From: Tubiluchus corallicola
Lineage: Eukaryota > Priapulida > Priapulimorpha > Priapulimorphida > Tubiluchidae
DNA: 64,000 nucleotides
NCBI GenBank assembly: GCA_030141605.1
Contig: JAQGDQ010000003.1
Span: 1,383,501 to 1,447,500 of the forward strand
Direction: 5' to 3'
Every line of letters begins with the position of its first letter. Positions within the stretch are counted from its first letter, which is position 1. Under the pieces are notes generated by a model that made no database searches, was not told where the DNA came from, and worked only from the letters and a program-made list of their open reading frames with translations. The translations under genes and the position numbers were made by a program. Positions 12,469-25,800 of the stretch are shown piece after piece.

Positions 12469-15400
12469 CACACACGCACACATATGGGTTCGATGACATT
12501 TAGGTTTAAAGTTAGATTTAGCACATAATTTGTGTTGTAATTAGTGTGTTTTAATTCTGACTAATGTATCATTATTTGAAGGTGATAAATATCAGTTCAG
12601 TAAGTTATCAGCGTCGAGGTAATGCATGTTTTACGAGAAACAACGTTATAAAATCTAATATTTTGACTTAAAAAACTTTTTTCTAGGACATTACGAAAAA
12701 CTCACTTCAGTTAATAGAAACTGGAGCTGCTGATAAAACAGCCAATGCTGCCACAAAGCTGGCTAGTAGTGTTGTTAAATTTGGATGGATTAAAGGAGTT
12801 TTGGTATGTGATACATCATTGAATCAACAATTACACCTTGCAGTTTGCCAGTTAATTTCATCAGCCTTAATAACAATTATTATTTAATGTATAATAATAA
12901 TGAATGTTCTGAAATCAAATTTTAAGAAGTCGATAAAATAATATATAAAATGAAAATGATAGAGAGAAAGAAATTAGAACATCAATGTTTTTATAAATTA
13001 TTAAAATTACAGGTACGATGTCTACTCAATATCTGGGGTGTTATGCTATTTCTTCGGCTGTCTTGGGTCGTAGGGCAGGCTGGAATTGGTAAGAACAGCT
13101 TGGACTGTATTGTTCCGGTTTAACTTGTGTAACACTTTTTCCAAGTCTGAACTTGCTGAATTTAATAAAAGTATCAATGTAGATTGTTGATAATCGAGGT
13201 TTGCACTATATATTATGTTTGCACGTTTATTTATATAGGCCTATTCGTTTAGTTATTTATTTTCGCATAACCTATAGCTATTCTTTAGCCTTTAGTCATC
13301 GGCACATTCGGTCCCCTCGTCCCTCATTCGTAAGTTTCACCTTCCTGATTAGGCTAGTTTACATTCCGGACATTCGTTTTATTAATCCACAGGCATTAGA
13401 CAACAAGTATCTGATACGTGGCATTTGGGCACGGGACATTTGGGCACCAATAAAATTTAATATTGTACTTGATTTTTTTCATTTTGTTTATTAACTTTTT
13501 AATTATTCACTATTTTCCTAACTCTCATAATATTTCTTTTAAAATCGCCTTACTAAATTTAGCATGTACACTACGCAGGGATACAAAAATTAAAGTCTGT
13601 CAATTGACTCTGCACTTTCTGATTTTCCACTTTTAGTATTAGTGTGCTTGTTTATAAAATGAACGAAGTAGAAAACACTACAAATTTAGTTTGCAATTTT
13701 ATTTCAACAATATCTAATGCATCACAAAAACATGTGGTATTTCAGCTAGCCTTATGAGCTAGACCCCGTGTCTGGTGCCGAAACAGCCGCGTCCAAATGG
13801 CCTGCACCCTCAAATAAGTGTTGTACTCAATATGTGCAACATGCACACTCGTATACTGCATATTGTCTTCTTGCTTAGGTTTAGCGACAGTGATTATACT
13901 GCTATCCGCACTGGTCACAACTTTAACTTCGTTATCTATGTCAGCTATCTGCACAAATGGGGAAGTAAAAGGAGGTAAGAAAGATTAATTCTCGTTCGCG
14001 ATAGGACTAGTAATAATCCAAACATTGGGTTATTTTACAAGGCAATTTAAATTAGCGCTGACACATAACTATGGCTGTATTGATTCCATTTATTAACCTG
14101 TGCAGTTCGCACTATAAACAATTCTTTAGCTCATAAATTTACGATATTATAACAGCAATAAATTGCTTCCTTACTTACTTAGATGAGAGCCACAAAACAC
14201 GTGGTTTGTAATTACATACAAAATGTTCACAGCATCGCTAAAGCTATCTGTACAAAGCTAATGTGGAAATATTAAAGGCTAATGTGCCATTGGTAACCAT
14301 CTAATTTGCCTGCTTTCATAAATGTGCTAGAATTAATATTAATCGTTAAGTTTAATTGCACCGCAAACAATTAGCATAGGTACTTATACTGGCACAAATT
14401 TTCCGTGTCGTTAACGTAGCATTTATTACAAGTGCGATAATTAAGGCACATTTAAAATATGATACGTAAACTTCTAGTTTATTAAAATTCTTCAGTTATT
14501 TTACTTAGAAAGCAAATTCTGTATTACAGGAGGGGCATACTATATGATTTCGCGAAGTCTAGGCCCAGAATTTGGTGGTGCCATTGGAATTATTTTTTCA
14601 ATTGCTAATGCTGTTGGAGTGGCACTATATGTTGTTGGTTTTGCGGAGACTGTTAGAGATCTTTTAAAGGTATGTGCAGCACGTGTAGCTGTAGAAATTT
14701 GTATTTTCTAATTACTCTTTTTGGTGCCCAAAAAAGCTATCTCGTTCTGTAGAAAACGGATACATTCACGTAATTAGCATCTGGTAGTGATTTGGTTCTA
14801 AAAGCATTAATAGTAAAGATAATGGAGATTAATAGTTGGTACAGTGTTTTTTGTCCGCTTCGAATGTCTGAAGGATCCCTAAAATAAGCGTTATTTTGCA
14901 TGACAAATGTGGTCGAAAATTGTCCGTTTTGGTTGTTCTTGTCGAACCTGACAGCAAACTGTTCCTTTCGGCGATTTTTGTCTGACTAATCATTGTATAA
15001 CATATTTCAAATTGCTGGACGAATCTAGCTAAACAGCCGCTCACAGTAAAAAATTAATCGTGGGTCACTGTATCAAGTGGAATGACTGGATTTTTTATTT
15101 TATTTATTTTTTAATACATTCGTGTTTCAACGTTACATCAATAAAAGTGTGTGCTGGTATTTAATAGTTTGGCTCAATCCATTTGTCAGCCGTGTGTTGA
15201 TACAATAACTTTCTTGTTTACTGCTCCTGTTTTTCATCAAGGCATCAAAGATTTTTTTTATATTGTCAAACAGGAATATGGTCACCAGATAGTGGATATC
15301 AGCAACGATGTTAGAATTATAGGCTGTGCCACTGCTATTATCTTACTAGCAATTGCACTTGTAGGCATGGAGTGGGAAGCCAGAGTAAGTATACATTACT

Positions 15401-18400
15401 AGAAAATGACAATGCTTTCCCTTTTTTGTCAAGTTTCTCTTATCTCTTCGTAGAAAACAAGGAATTTCATTTATATTGTTCCAGTCAATATTGATAATAC
15501 AGCAAAGTTAGAACAAGTTTTTTTACTACTGTCTTTAATGTCTTCTCTTCTGCTATCTGTCTGTGTGTGTCTCCCTCTTTCTTTTTCGCTTTCTCACTCC
15601 CTTCTCTTTCTGAGTGCATGTGTATCTATTCTTTGCTTTTTGTTCCTGTCCCGTTTTCTTTTTTCATCTTTCTCTTTCATCTATTAGTGAATCTAATAAA
15701 TAATGATAAGCTGCAGGAATAACAATTTTAAAGATGAAGCTGTAAATTGTCACTACCATTCAATCCATTAATTGTTTTATTTCAGGCTCAATTGATTCTA
15801 TTATTCATTCTTCTTGTTGCAATTTTGGATTTCATTATTGGAACTTTCTTTCCCGTTACATTGGCAAGAGGAATAACAGGATACACAGGATATTTAGGTT
15901 TGTTAAAAAATTATTTGCACCACGATACAGTTTTAGTGCGGTTGCAGTCCCCATAATTAATTATCGAATTGCACATTAAAATAATTATGAATTTCTTTCA
16001 CTTTAAAGCAAGTTAATGTTATAGAAGTGCTCTTCTACATTATGTAATATTTTGAAAGTTTGAAAGCATTCGGCACTTTTCAAATCTATTGTCACACAGT
16101 GATGACCATTTTTAAAATTCATTTCTATGGAGTGGTTATAGGAAGCTTCATTTTATTTAGCAATAGACACTGCTCCAAACTAGGCGAAGGTGTTAAAAGA
16201 ACATAACATGGAAACACATAAATATAATGTGACGCCAATGTTCTTATTATTATGTTTTCAATTATTTTGACAATAATAATAGTTACATTTTGCATGCTCA
16301 TTGATGTGATTTTATTTATGCTATCTTCCGAGAACAAGTTACAGAGAACATACTGAATATTTTGCCTTCTATACCTGGTTCTGCACGATCTCTTGTCAAA
16401 TAAAATGTTGAGCTCCATCCCCTTGGCTAAGCCTCTACACTAAACGACAACAGGAAAATAGGAAAATGACGTGGCACATTTGGGAATATGATTTATTCTC
16501 GGGCAAAAACGATGCCAAAATGAGGAAAACATCATGATCTTATTACAGGAAACATCGAACATCTACAGTCACTTAAAAACAAAAAAACATTTCAACGTGT
16601 TGGTCTTTTCGTGCAATCATCTGTACTTCGCTCGAAGATCTTTGCTACACGTTTGCTGTTTAACATTTAGACAAAAACGAATTACTGCAACGCAGCTACA
16701 ATTCGTGAGAAATACCACTAGGAATTTTTTCTCGACGAATTTTTCCTTACATCATCAGAGTTAAAAAATTCCGGGCTGTAATAGTTTATGAAATCCGTAG
16801 GTTTTTGACCCGTGTGTTTATTTTTCATGTCTTCATTTATAGGGTTTAGTTATAATAAACTTCAATCCAGGCTTCAGTGCTGTAGTATGAGACAACACAT
16901 AACTGTTATATATTAGGCTTACGGTTACCTTCAACTAAAAAAACTGAAGAATCATGGCCTACACTTGGGTGATCTGCAGTACCTGACGATGGGAAACAGA
17001 TTTTAGTGGGGGAGTCGATGATCTTGAGTAGGTGATTCAACATCAAGGGTCAATAACAATTCAAAAATTGCCGGAAAAATCTGTGACGGCTAGGGACAAT
17101 TATGCTCTGGTAACTTATACTATACCTATGGAGTAAGTATGGTTACATCTTAGAGATATCTACAATAAATGTAGTGCAGGTTATATACAGATAAGGGTGT
17201 ATTTTTTAATATGATTATCGATGTCCTTACATTGAGTTTGCGGTGTGAACTAAAATGGGAATCCGAATGAAAACGAGTCGGTGAGATGGTCAGTGAATAG
17301 GAAAACAAACTACAATGTAAAAATTCGGAAAAACAACTTAAAGGGACGGGCCTAAATGATACTGTACAAAGCCACATTCTATAAAATATAAGGGGTTCAA
17401 AGCCACACACTACAGTATAGGATGTCCTGTGGTCCCGCCTAACTTGTATATTGCTTTTTTGTTATTCTCTGTTCTGTAAATTACAGGCAGGACATTTGTG
17501 TCGAATTTCGGTCCAGATTTTCGAGACGGAGAGCGGTTATTCTCAGTCTTTGCAATCTTTTTTCCTGCTGCAACGGGAATATTGGCAGGGGCAAATATTT
17601 CTGGCGATTTGAAGGTTGGTTGTTTAACATGCTATAAATAAAAAAATAAGAGTTTGCTATTATTGACCTTAAAGTCAACATCATTATAAAATGCAAATTT
17701 GATTTCATTCCTTAACAGTATTTGTCTATGTTCAGAAATAATACAGAGTCATTGATTAAATGTCTGCTTGTTTAAAAGTTGCTGTGATTCTTGTATTATG
17801 TAAGACTCTTGCATTATTTGAGTGTATCATATAATTTGATTGTATCACGTTAAATATTCTCTTCTTTCGGTGACTGCCACGTCTGCGACCTTACAGGTTT
17901 TTTGTGTCAGTCTCCTTGACACATCGTCACGTTGTATGTGTAACATTTTAGCCTGATCAGTAGACTGGTGGGAGACTACTAGAAAACTGATTTTACTGAA
18001 CCTTCTGCATGTATATGTACACCTTCCCGTGGCTAAGACGCTGTGCTGATTCAATGGCGAATCTTTGAGATTAATATGCATGATTAGCCAGATTGTGGGC
18101 CGTCCGTTCAATATTAATAGTAGCCCCCGTGTTTGCAGTGCGTCAGGTCATACAAAACACTACTCTATAAATGTGAAAGCTACGTTTATACTGAACTTGA
18201 ACATGGCATCAGCAACTTTCGTTCATTTTTAGGACGCCCAAAAAGCAATACCCAAAGGAACAATGCTAGCAATAATTATCAGTACCGTCATGTACGTGGC
18301 ATTAGCATGGATGGTTGGAGCAGTCGTAGTCAGGTGCCGCATTAATTTTTTTCTATGTAATTAAACCATGAAATACATTGAAATTGATAGTTATTAGTCT

Positions 18401-21400
18401 TTGGGAAAAATTAACTCTTTTGTTTCGTTACATAATACTAAGCAGAACTGTTTAAAAACCAACGTTAATAGTTTTTGCACTCATTATAATAATGAAAGTA
18501 CGTTGTAAAGATTATGTGTAAGGCGTACGTTAACTTTTAATGGTTTCTCTTAAATTAAGAGATGCAAGCGGCAACGTGGACGAATTCGTGAACGGAACTG
18601 GCGATTTCTTTTGTTTAAATTCAAGCGGGGAATGTGAATACGGACTTATGAATAATGCTCGGGTGAGTACATTTAAACGTGTAGGCTTAATATGGGAAAT
18701 GTTCTTGTACCATCCTTGTTTAGATATAAAAAGCAAATTGCATTTATATTTTACTCTTTACAAAATTGTTTTTACTGCTAAAAGAAAAGAATTAAAATTG
18801 ACAGGTGATGGAAATGGTATCTGCTTGGTCGCCTCTCGTCCTCGCTGGAATTTTTGCTGCAACTCTTTCCTCTGCGCTTGCCAGCCTGGTTGGTGCACCT
18901 AAAATTTTTCAGGTACGTTAATGAAGGTATATGTGCCTCATTTAAGCTTTAAATTTTAGACAAACACCAGACACTTGTGGCGCTTAAGTTTGGCTTAAAA
19001 TGTGTTAAGTAATGCGTCTTTTGATGAGGCGCCATCGAGTTAACGCGTGTAGATTTGTTTCACATCAGCGGTCACTTGAAAGATAAACACGACATACGAT
19101 AGTCAACCTCTGACACTAACTCTGCCACCAGTTTCAAGGCGACCGCGTATATTACTTTGACACTACTTTGGATTTTTCACTGTGTGCTTTTTTAAATTTT
19201 TAAGGCATTGTGCAAGGATCGATTGTTTCCAGGCATTCATGTGTTTGCTGTTGGACGACCGAAAACCGATGAACCTTTTCGCGCTTATTTTCTTTGCTTC
19301 TTTATCGCCGTTTGTTTCATACTTATAGGTAAGTTTATTTATAATTGTCACCCTTATTTGGAAATTTAGTGCTTTTCTTATTCGTTTGCAGGCGGTCAGT
19401 TTATAGTCGTTGCATGTGTTTAGAAGCTAGCATGTTTCACTTGAGTCAAGCGCACATTGTTAATTCTTTTTGCAGGTGATTTGAATTCAATAGCTCCTAT
19501 TATTTCCAATTTTTTCCTAATGGCTTACACACTTATCAACTACTCTTGTTTTGATGCCGCTCACGCAAACTCTCCAGGTAAGACAGATTTATTGTTAAAG
19601 TCAAATTTTTGTGTGTAAATGTTGTGCAAATATTTGAAAATTGTAAATGTGAGAAATTGTTGAATGTTTTAAATGTAGTCTTTAAAGAATCTGTAGAGAT
19701 AAGAAGAACAGTGCTTGTGGCTGGCAAGTACAGGTAAAATGAATGATACACACTTAAAATATTAACACAAAATTGTAATATGAAATCAAATTTGTTGCCA
19801 TCTATAAATATTATAACAATGTCACTGTGTCAAACTGCTAGGCGAATATCGACGTGTTAATTTTGCTTTTAGGCTTCACGTTTAATTTGGGAATAGAAAA
19901 ACATTCATGTGGTTACGTGAAAGGGAAAACCACATCTTCGTTACCAAAATTAGATAAGCTCACCACACTTCAGTAGTAGTATAGTTTATTGACTATAAAT
20001 ACAATGATTAATACAATAACTGGGGCAGCAGAAAATAATAAAATTTACAGTCCATTCATTATTCTTTTCAAGAATTTGTCATAGGTGGATCACATTAGCA
20101 TATAAAATAAAATGGTTGTACCAACTTTATACCATTGAAAAAGTGGTTATACATTTTAGTTTTATATTTTAAGCGATTAGTAAACATTAATAAAACCACT
20201 GTGAGTGCAAATTTCAAATGCATGGTTGCTCTCCATAATATTAGACAGTGCAGAAAAGTTCACACTAGGATATTTCCTTCTAATTTCAGTAGTTAAGTTA
20301 CAGTTCGCTAATACATGTTTTTCTGTTTGTATCTCTCCGCATGTGCATAGTCTTTGGTTTCTCTATTTACCATCCCATCTACCGGTCAGAATTCTTAAGT
20401 GATGCGCTTGTAGCCTTTGTCGAGAGAAAGCCATGCGGTATTTTTCTATAGTATTCTCTGGTATGTTTGGGGTTTTCAAGTCAGGGTTAAATTCCTTGTA
20501 AACCATACATTTGGTATAGTTACTGTTCAGAACTCTTTCCTTTAGTCAGTTGTGTTGCTGTGCACAGTACACTTTCTCGTTGACTGTTGGTAAGTTTCTC
20601 AAGCATTTTTTAAGTCACTGTTACACTGACTTGCCATTTCATATGCTTCGAACAGTGTCTGATGTTTCTCTGGAGAGTTTGTCATCTTCCTCCACACACG
20701 AATTTGCCTGCACTTGGCCCATGTTGAGAAAGTTGGATAGCCGGTTTCCAACAGCACTAAATCATTGCATGTTGCACGTTTAACAGACAGCAGAGATTTG
20801 ATGAGATCCATATATATGGTGTTAGGTATAATGCTTTTCAAGTCAGTATTCCACATTTTGGTACTATAGAAGACACCTGCTACTAATGCGCTATCCAGTA
20901 CGGATAGTCATTGTTCTTACTGATAAATGCGTGGAATTTTAAGATGTCGGGATTTTTATTCTCAAGATGTTTTGTAATAACTATACTCATCTTCGCATCT
21001 TGCGTTATCATTGCGCCAACATATGTATATGTGGTAGTGTGTTTTATCACAACATTGTCAACAGTTAGCAGTACCCTGTCTTGCTCATCGCCACCTACAA
21101 CCATAAATTTCGTTTTGATTGTATTCATGCTCATGTCATAGTTATTGCAAAATTGTAATAACGTCTGCATCTTTTCGATACTTTTTCTTTTTGTTGATGC
21201 CACAATGGCCGTGTCATCAATCATGAGCTGACAATGAAGGCTACGAAACCAGCTATCCTCACCGAGTGCTTTTAGAACCCTTATAAACAGAACAGCAGGC
21301 TTGAACTTGGTGAGCCTTGTTTTACCCCACAGTTTTAACTAAACTCTGTATCGCCTAATATGCTCTTTGTCAGTTTATACATTTGTGCGATAGCTCTTAA

Positions 21401-22803
21401 CATTACATAACCGCATCCGTTTTGTTTTAATACCCGTAATAACTTACCGCGGTCACCCCGGTCAAACGCCTTCTCGAAATCTATAAATATGATGAACATT
21501 TTCCTCTTCTTTTTACGAGCAGCGTCAATCAGTAATCGAAGGGTCAAAATTTGCTTGATAGAATCTCTTTCAGCCTGGCTACCCACTTGTTCTGGTTTCG
21601 GTTTTATCCACAATTTTAAACGTTCGTTGATCAGGCAATGGTATATTTTGCAGCAAGCTTGTATAATACTTACGCCTCTATAATTATCACATGAGGCTGC
21701 ACATCCCTTTTTAAATAGTACAAAAAACTTGGATATACACCACGATGAGGGGAAATCACACTGCAAGAAAACTGTGTTCAAAAGGTTTACTAAGACCATT
21801 ATCCATTTTACATGTAATAACGGAAGAGAGACGTTTGTATACCATTTGGACAACTGCTCTTTCTGCGTTTTGTGTCGCAATCACTTTTTTGCATCTCCTC
21901 CGTTGTAAATGGGTCATCTAATACGGGGACGTACATTTGGTAATTCTCTAATTCATCAAGTAAGTTGTTGGATGCGGTATGGCTATTTAACAGGTTTTCG
22001 AAATGTATCTTATACATGTTATTTGTAGGGCGGTTTTACGTATTATCTGATCTTGCCTCTCCTTTCCAATTAATCGCTTTCCCGATTTCGCGATCCGACC
22101 CACTGGATAGCTTAAGTCTTAACCAACGTTCATTTGTGTTTAGGTTATCTGGGACTTGGTTTCTGTTTTGTCTTTTGGCTCTTCGACTAGAGTCATACAT
22201 GTTGTCAATTAACATTTGCGATATATTTTCGGCGTCACTCGTATATAATTCATTTGTAATAGGTACATTGTTTATAAGTTCTTGGAATGCATCAACGTCT
22301 GAGTCACATATCTGAATCATTTTTCTACACAAACCTGGTGTGTCGTCTTTGACAGGTATTTTCCTAAATTACCTGCACGTTTATTCAGCTTTTAGATATC
22401 CACATGATCAATTTTACAGAGAACGTCAGTGGTGCGTGATTCCATGGAAGTATCACGTCGTTGATGGTTTTAAACTCTATGATATCAGAGATTACTTTTT
22501 TTGAAACAATAGCGAAGTCTAATTGATAAATCCATCGGTTTCTCATGCGAAATGATAATCCTCCACCGAATTTTTGTCTGCAATAATTTAAATGATTCAA
22601 CGGCATGAGTTCATTATCTGTGCACAGTCCAAAGTGCTGCATGCTGTAAAATGGAGATTCTTGTGGTGGAATATATATAAACCACCTGTAAAATACGTTT
22701 AAAAACTTTAGTAGCTAATTTACAGTAAACAGTTAAACAATAACATACACGGAATTAATTTCTCGAATAAAGAACTTACTCGCGCGCGTTTGCATACCAT
22801 TTG

Positions 22804-22839
<36 letters not shown>

Positions 22840-25800
22840 AAGCTTTTTAATTTGGCAGGGTTTCGCCCAGCATTCAAGTACTTTAATAAGTGGGTTTCAC
22901 TTGCGGGAGCTTTGATCTGTCTGGCTGTGATGTTCGTTATAAATTGGTGGACGGCCCTGCTTACTTATGTCATCATTGGCGGTTTATATATGTATATACA
23001 TCACACTAAACCAGGTACGTAAAACAGCTGTCTCGGGATTTTTCTGAAACCTACTTAAGGTACGCCTTTTCTTGTCCTTTAACGTCAAGTAATAATCGTT
23101 TTAACGTTCACAAAATGAACCGAAATGTAGCTCATTTTCATAACCGATACTAAAGTAGTCGTTCCGTTCTGTTCTGTTCTATTTACTCCTACCTTACTTG
23201 CATGGTTCTTGTGTAGCGTCTTGAATTTCCGGTTGTTGACGGTTGTTTTTTTTTTGGTTGATTGGTTGATCGGTCGGTTGGTCGGCTGCCCTATTATTTC
23301 ACTGTTCTGCTCGTTTGCTTCCTTATTAGACTTGCTATCTTGGTGGTTAACTGGAAGCTCAGTTGATTAAATGTTTTATTGGCTGACTTGTCACTTCATC
23401 CATTATTTCTTTTTTGTGTAATAATTAATTTCTTCTTAGATGCAAATTGGGGTTCGTCTACTGAAGCTCACAAGTATAAAAGCGCACTTTTTGACATTTT
23501 AAGGCTCAACCGGACACACGATCACGTTAAAAATTACAGGTACGATATAAACATGTGTGTATAAGAAGCCTTTATAATAGGCCCTAAGGTATTGCTCAAC
23601 TCAAACAAGATTGCATTAGACCACAGGTTTGAATTTAGGGAGGGAACCAAACAATTTTCTTTTGGTTAAGTTTTCAATTCAGTTTTTTGTTGTTGTTGTT
23701 GTTGCTTACTTTTGCGTTTTTTGCGCATGCAGTATTGGACTCACTAACCGACGGACTTACATTCATTCAAAAACTACTGACTCAAAGCAGGATCGGGCTT
23801 ACAGTTTTGTCCGTGACTCGCTTTTTCAAGGTCGCCAACTATTCCACTAAACCTGTCTCTTCTTCCTACTATAAATTACCCAAGCTTAGTTACCCAACTT
23901 TTTACCTTTTTTATGAGTTAAAATTATTGACTTTGAACTACATATTCAAGCTTACCGCTTAGCTTTCCCAATTTGACCCAAATTTAGTTGCCAGACTACT
24001 AATAGCTTTGGGTTTTTGATTTGCAATTGATCTCTGACTATGAACTACTACTCAAGATCTAATATTATATTATTAAATTATTAAAACCACTTGGCATTAT
24101 AAGTTGCTCAACTCTTATGAATATAAGTTGTAATTAGCCATTGATATTAAACCACCCACTCAAAGTCACCGACCATCTCATTATCTGGTCCATCATCTGG
24201 TACTGTAAAGCTCAGCCTTTGGTTCTCAACTCTTTACAGTATTTCAGTTTTAAGTCCCTTTCAGTTGTGTGTTCCTTTACTTGCGAAATACATTCCTTTA
24301 CTTGTGTTCCTTTGCTACTTTGAAATCAGACCAAAATCATGGGAACTTGACAGTTTTTGCCAAATTATAGAACTCTTTTAACTATGAAACTACAGATGTT
24401 TTCATGTCAACATACCTATGTTAAAATAAGCAATGACAATTATTAATTTATAGGTGCTTACAGAAATATTACTGACATTCGCACTGTATTGTTATTGCAA
24501 TTAAACCGAATACCTAATTTTGAATAGGAACCCAATAAGTGATGTAGTAGCTAATTATCTAAGTAAAATTATTAATAACAGTTTTTCGGCAGACCGCAGG
24601 TATTGGTACTTTGTGGAGATCCTCGTGCAAGACCAGCTCTTGTCGACTTTGTGAGCAATTTTACCAAGAATGTTAGCCTTATGATTTGTGGAAATGTCGT
24701 TCTGGTACGTAGCTTGCATTTGGCTTCAACCTCGTGACAATAACAACAACGACAGTGACAGCAATAGCATTGAGGTCTTGTATGCCAATCTGTCACTTAC
24801 TGTTCACTCACTCTCTCATTTATTCATTCGTTCGTTCGTTCGTTTATTCGTTCGTTCATTCATTCATTCATTCATTAGTTCGTTCATTTATTCGTTCGTT
24901 TATTCGTTTATCACTGTCACTAACATGATTATCATTTTATTTTCGAGTGCATTCATTTGTGTATATATGCAAATAAAGATAGTGCATATATTAATGTCAT
25001 AGTCAACGTTACCACAAGAAACGGTTATTATTCTGAACTCGTGTCTTATATACGTGGATCTTTTGAATTTCTTGTGCATATCTTAAACTTTTCTTTGTTA
25101 GTGTTTGCTTCCTAGCTTGTTTCTTACTGTGCTGTCGAAAGAATAATTGTGCTCTTTATTGAAAGATAAATAATTTTAGTGTTTTAATTTATATGGACGC
25201 AGCTAGTCATCTAAAATAAAACATTATTATGTTCAAGATTTTATCAGTACTAATAATATGATCACAAAACTATTCAAAGGATAAAAAACCCAAGCCGGAT
25301 GCAGACGAAATCAACGCATATTTAAGCAAAAGAAAGAACAAGACATTTTATGCTGCTTTGACAGGCGTTAGTTTGCATTCTGGAGCCATTTCGTTAATGC
25401 AGGTATGTATAGTTGTTTTCAGTAGCCTAAATTCGGCTTGCTGATTCTTTGAAGTTACAAGTGGTGTTGGGACACCCAGTCACCCGTTAGAATTCATTAA
25501 CTTGGACAATGCACAAGTCTAAGTATATACAAAAAAACAAGGAAAGCATTTCCGACAGGAGAAGATGCTACCGTGCTTTGGCCAAAGTCAAATGTCAAGC
25601 AGATGACATTTCGAAAAGGAGTTAATCTGTGCCAGTAGAGTTCATAATATAACGTGCCGAAAAAGGCCAATGTTTTTTGCTTGTAAAGAATGATAGAGCG
25701 CAAAACCTGCAACGCTGCAGGACAGTGCCTGACAACCCTCTAATGTATTAAAATTGTTATCACACATAGTATTTTGAAGTAATCAAGTAACTACCGTTTA

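Noticed and set aside
12294-12524. Cys/Val/Arg-rich open frame
   Set aside because: It is a translation of the CA/CG microsatellite.
17491-17614. Alternative acceptor four bases downstream for copy A exon 8
   Set aside because: An AG at 17489-17490 would shift the frame and break the identical exon length with copy B; the acceptor before 17487 keeps both.
24818-24911. Tandem short repeats considered as a CRISPR-like array
   Set aside because: Four-base microsatellite units with no spacers, in an animal intron.
24688-25002. Ser-Phe-Ile-His repeat open frame
   Set aside because: It runs through copy A exon 16 in the wrong frame and then the ATTC tetranucleotide repeat.
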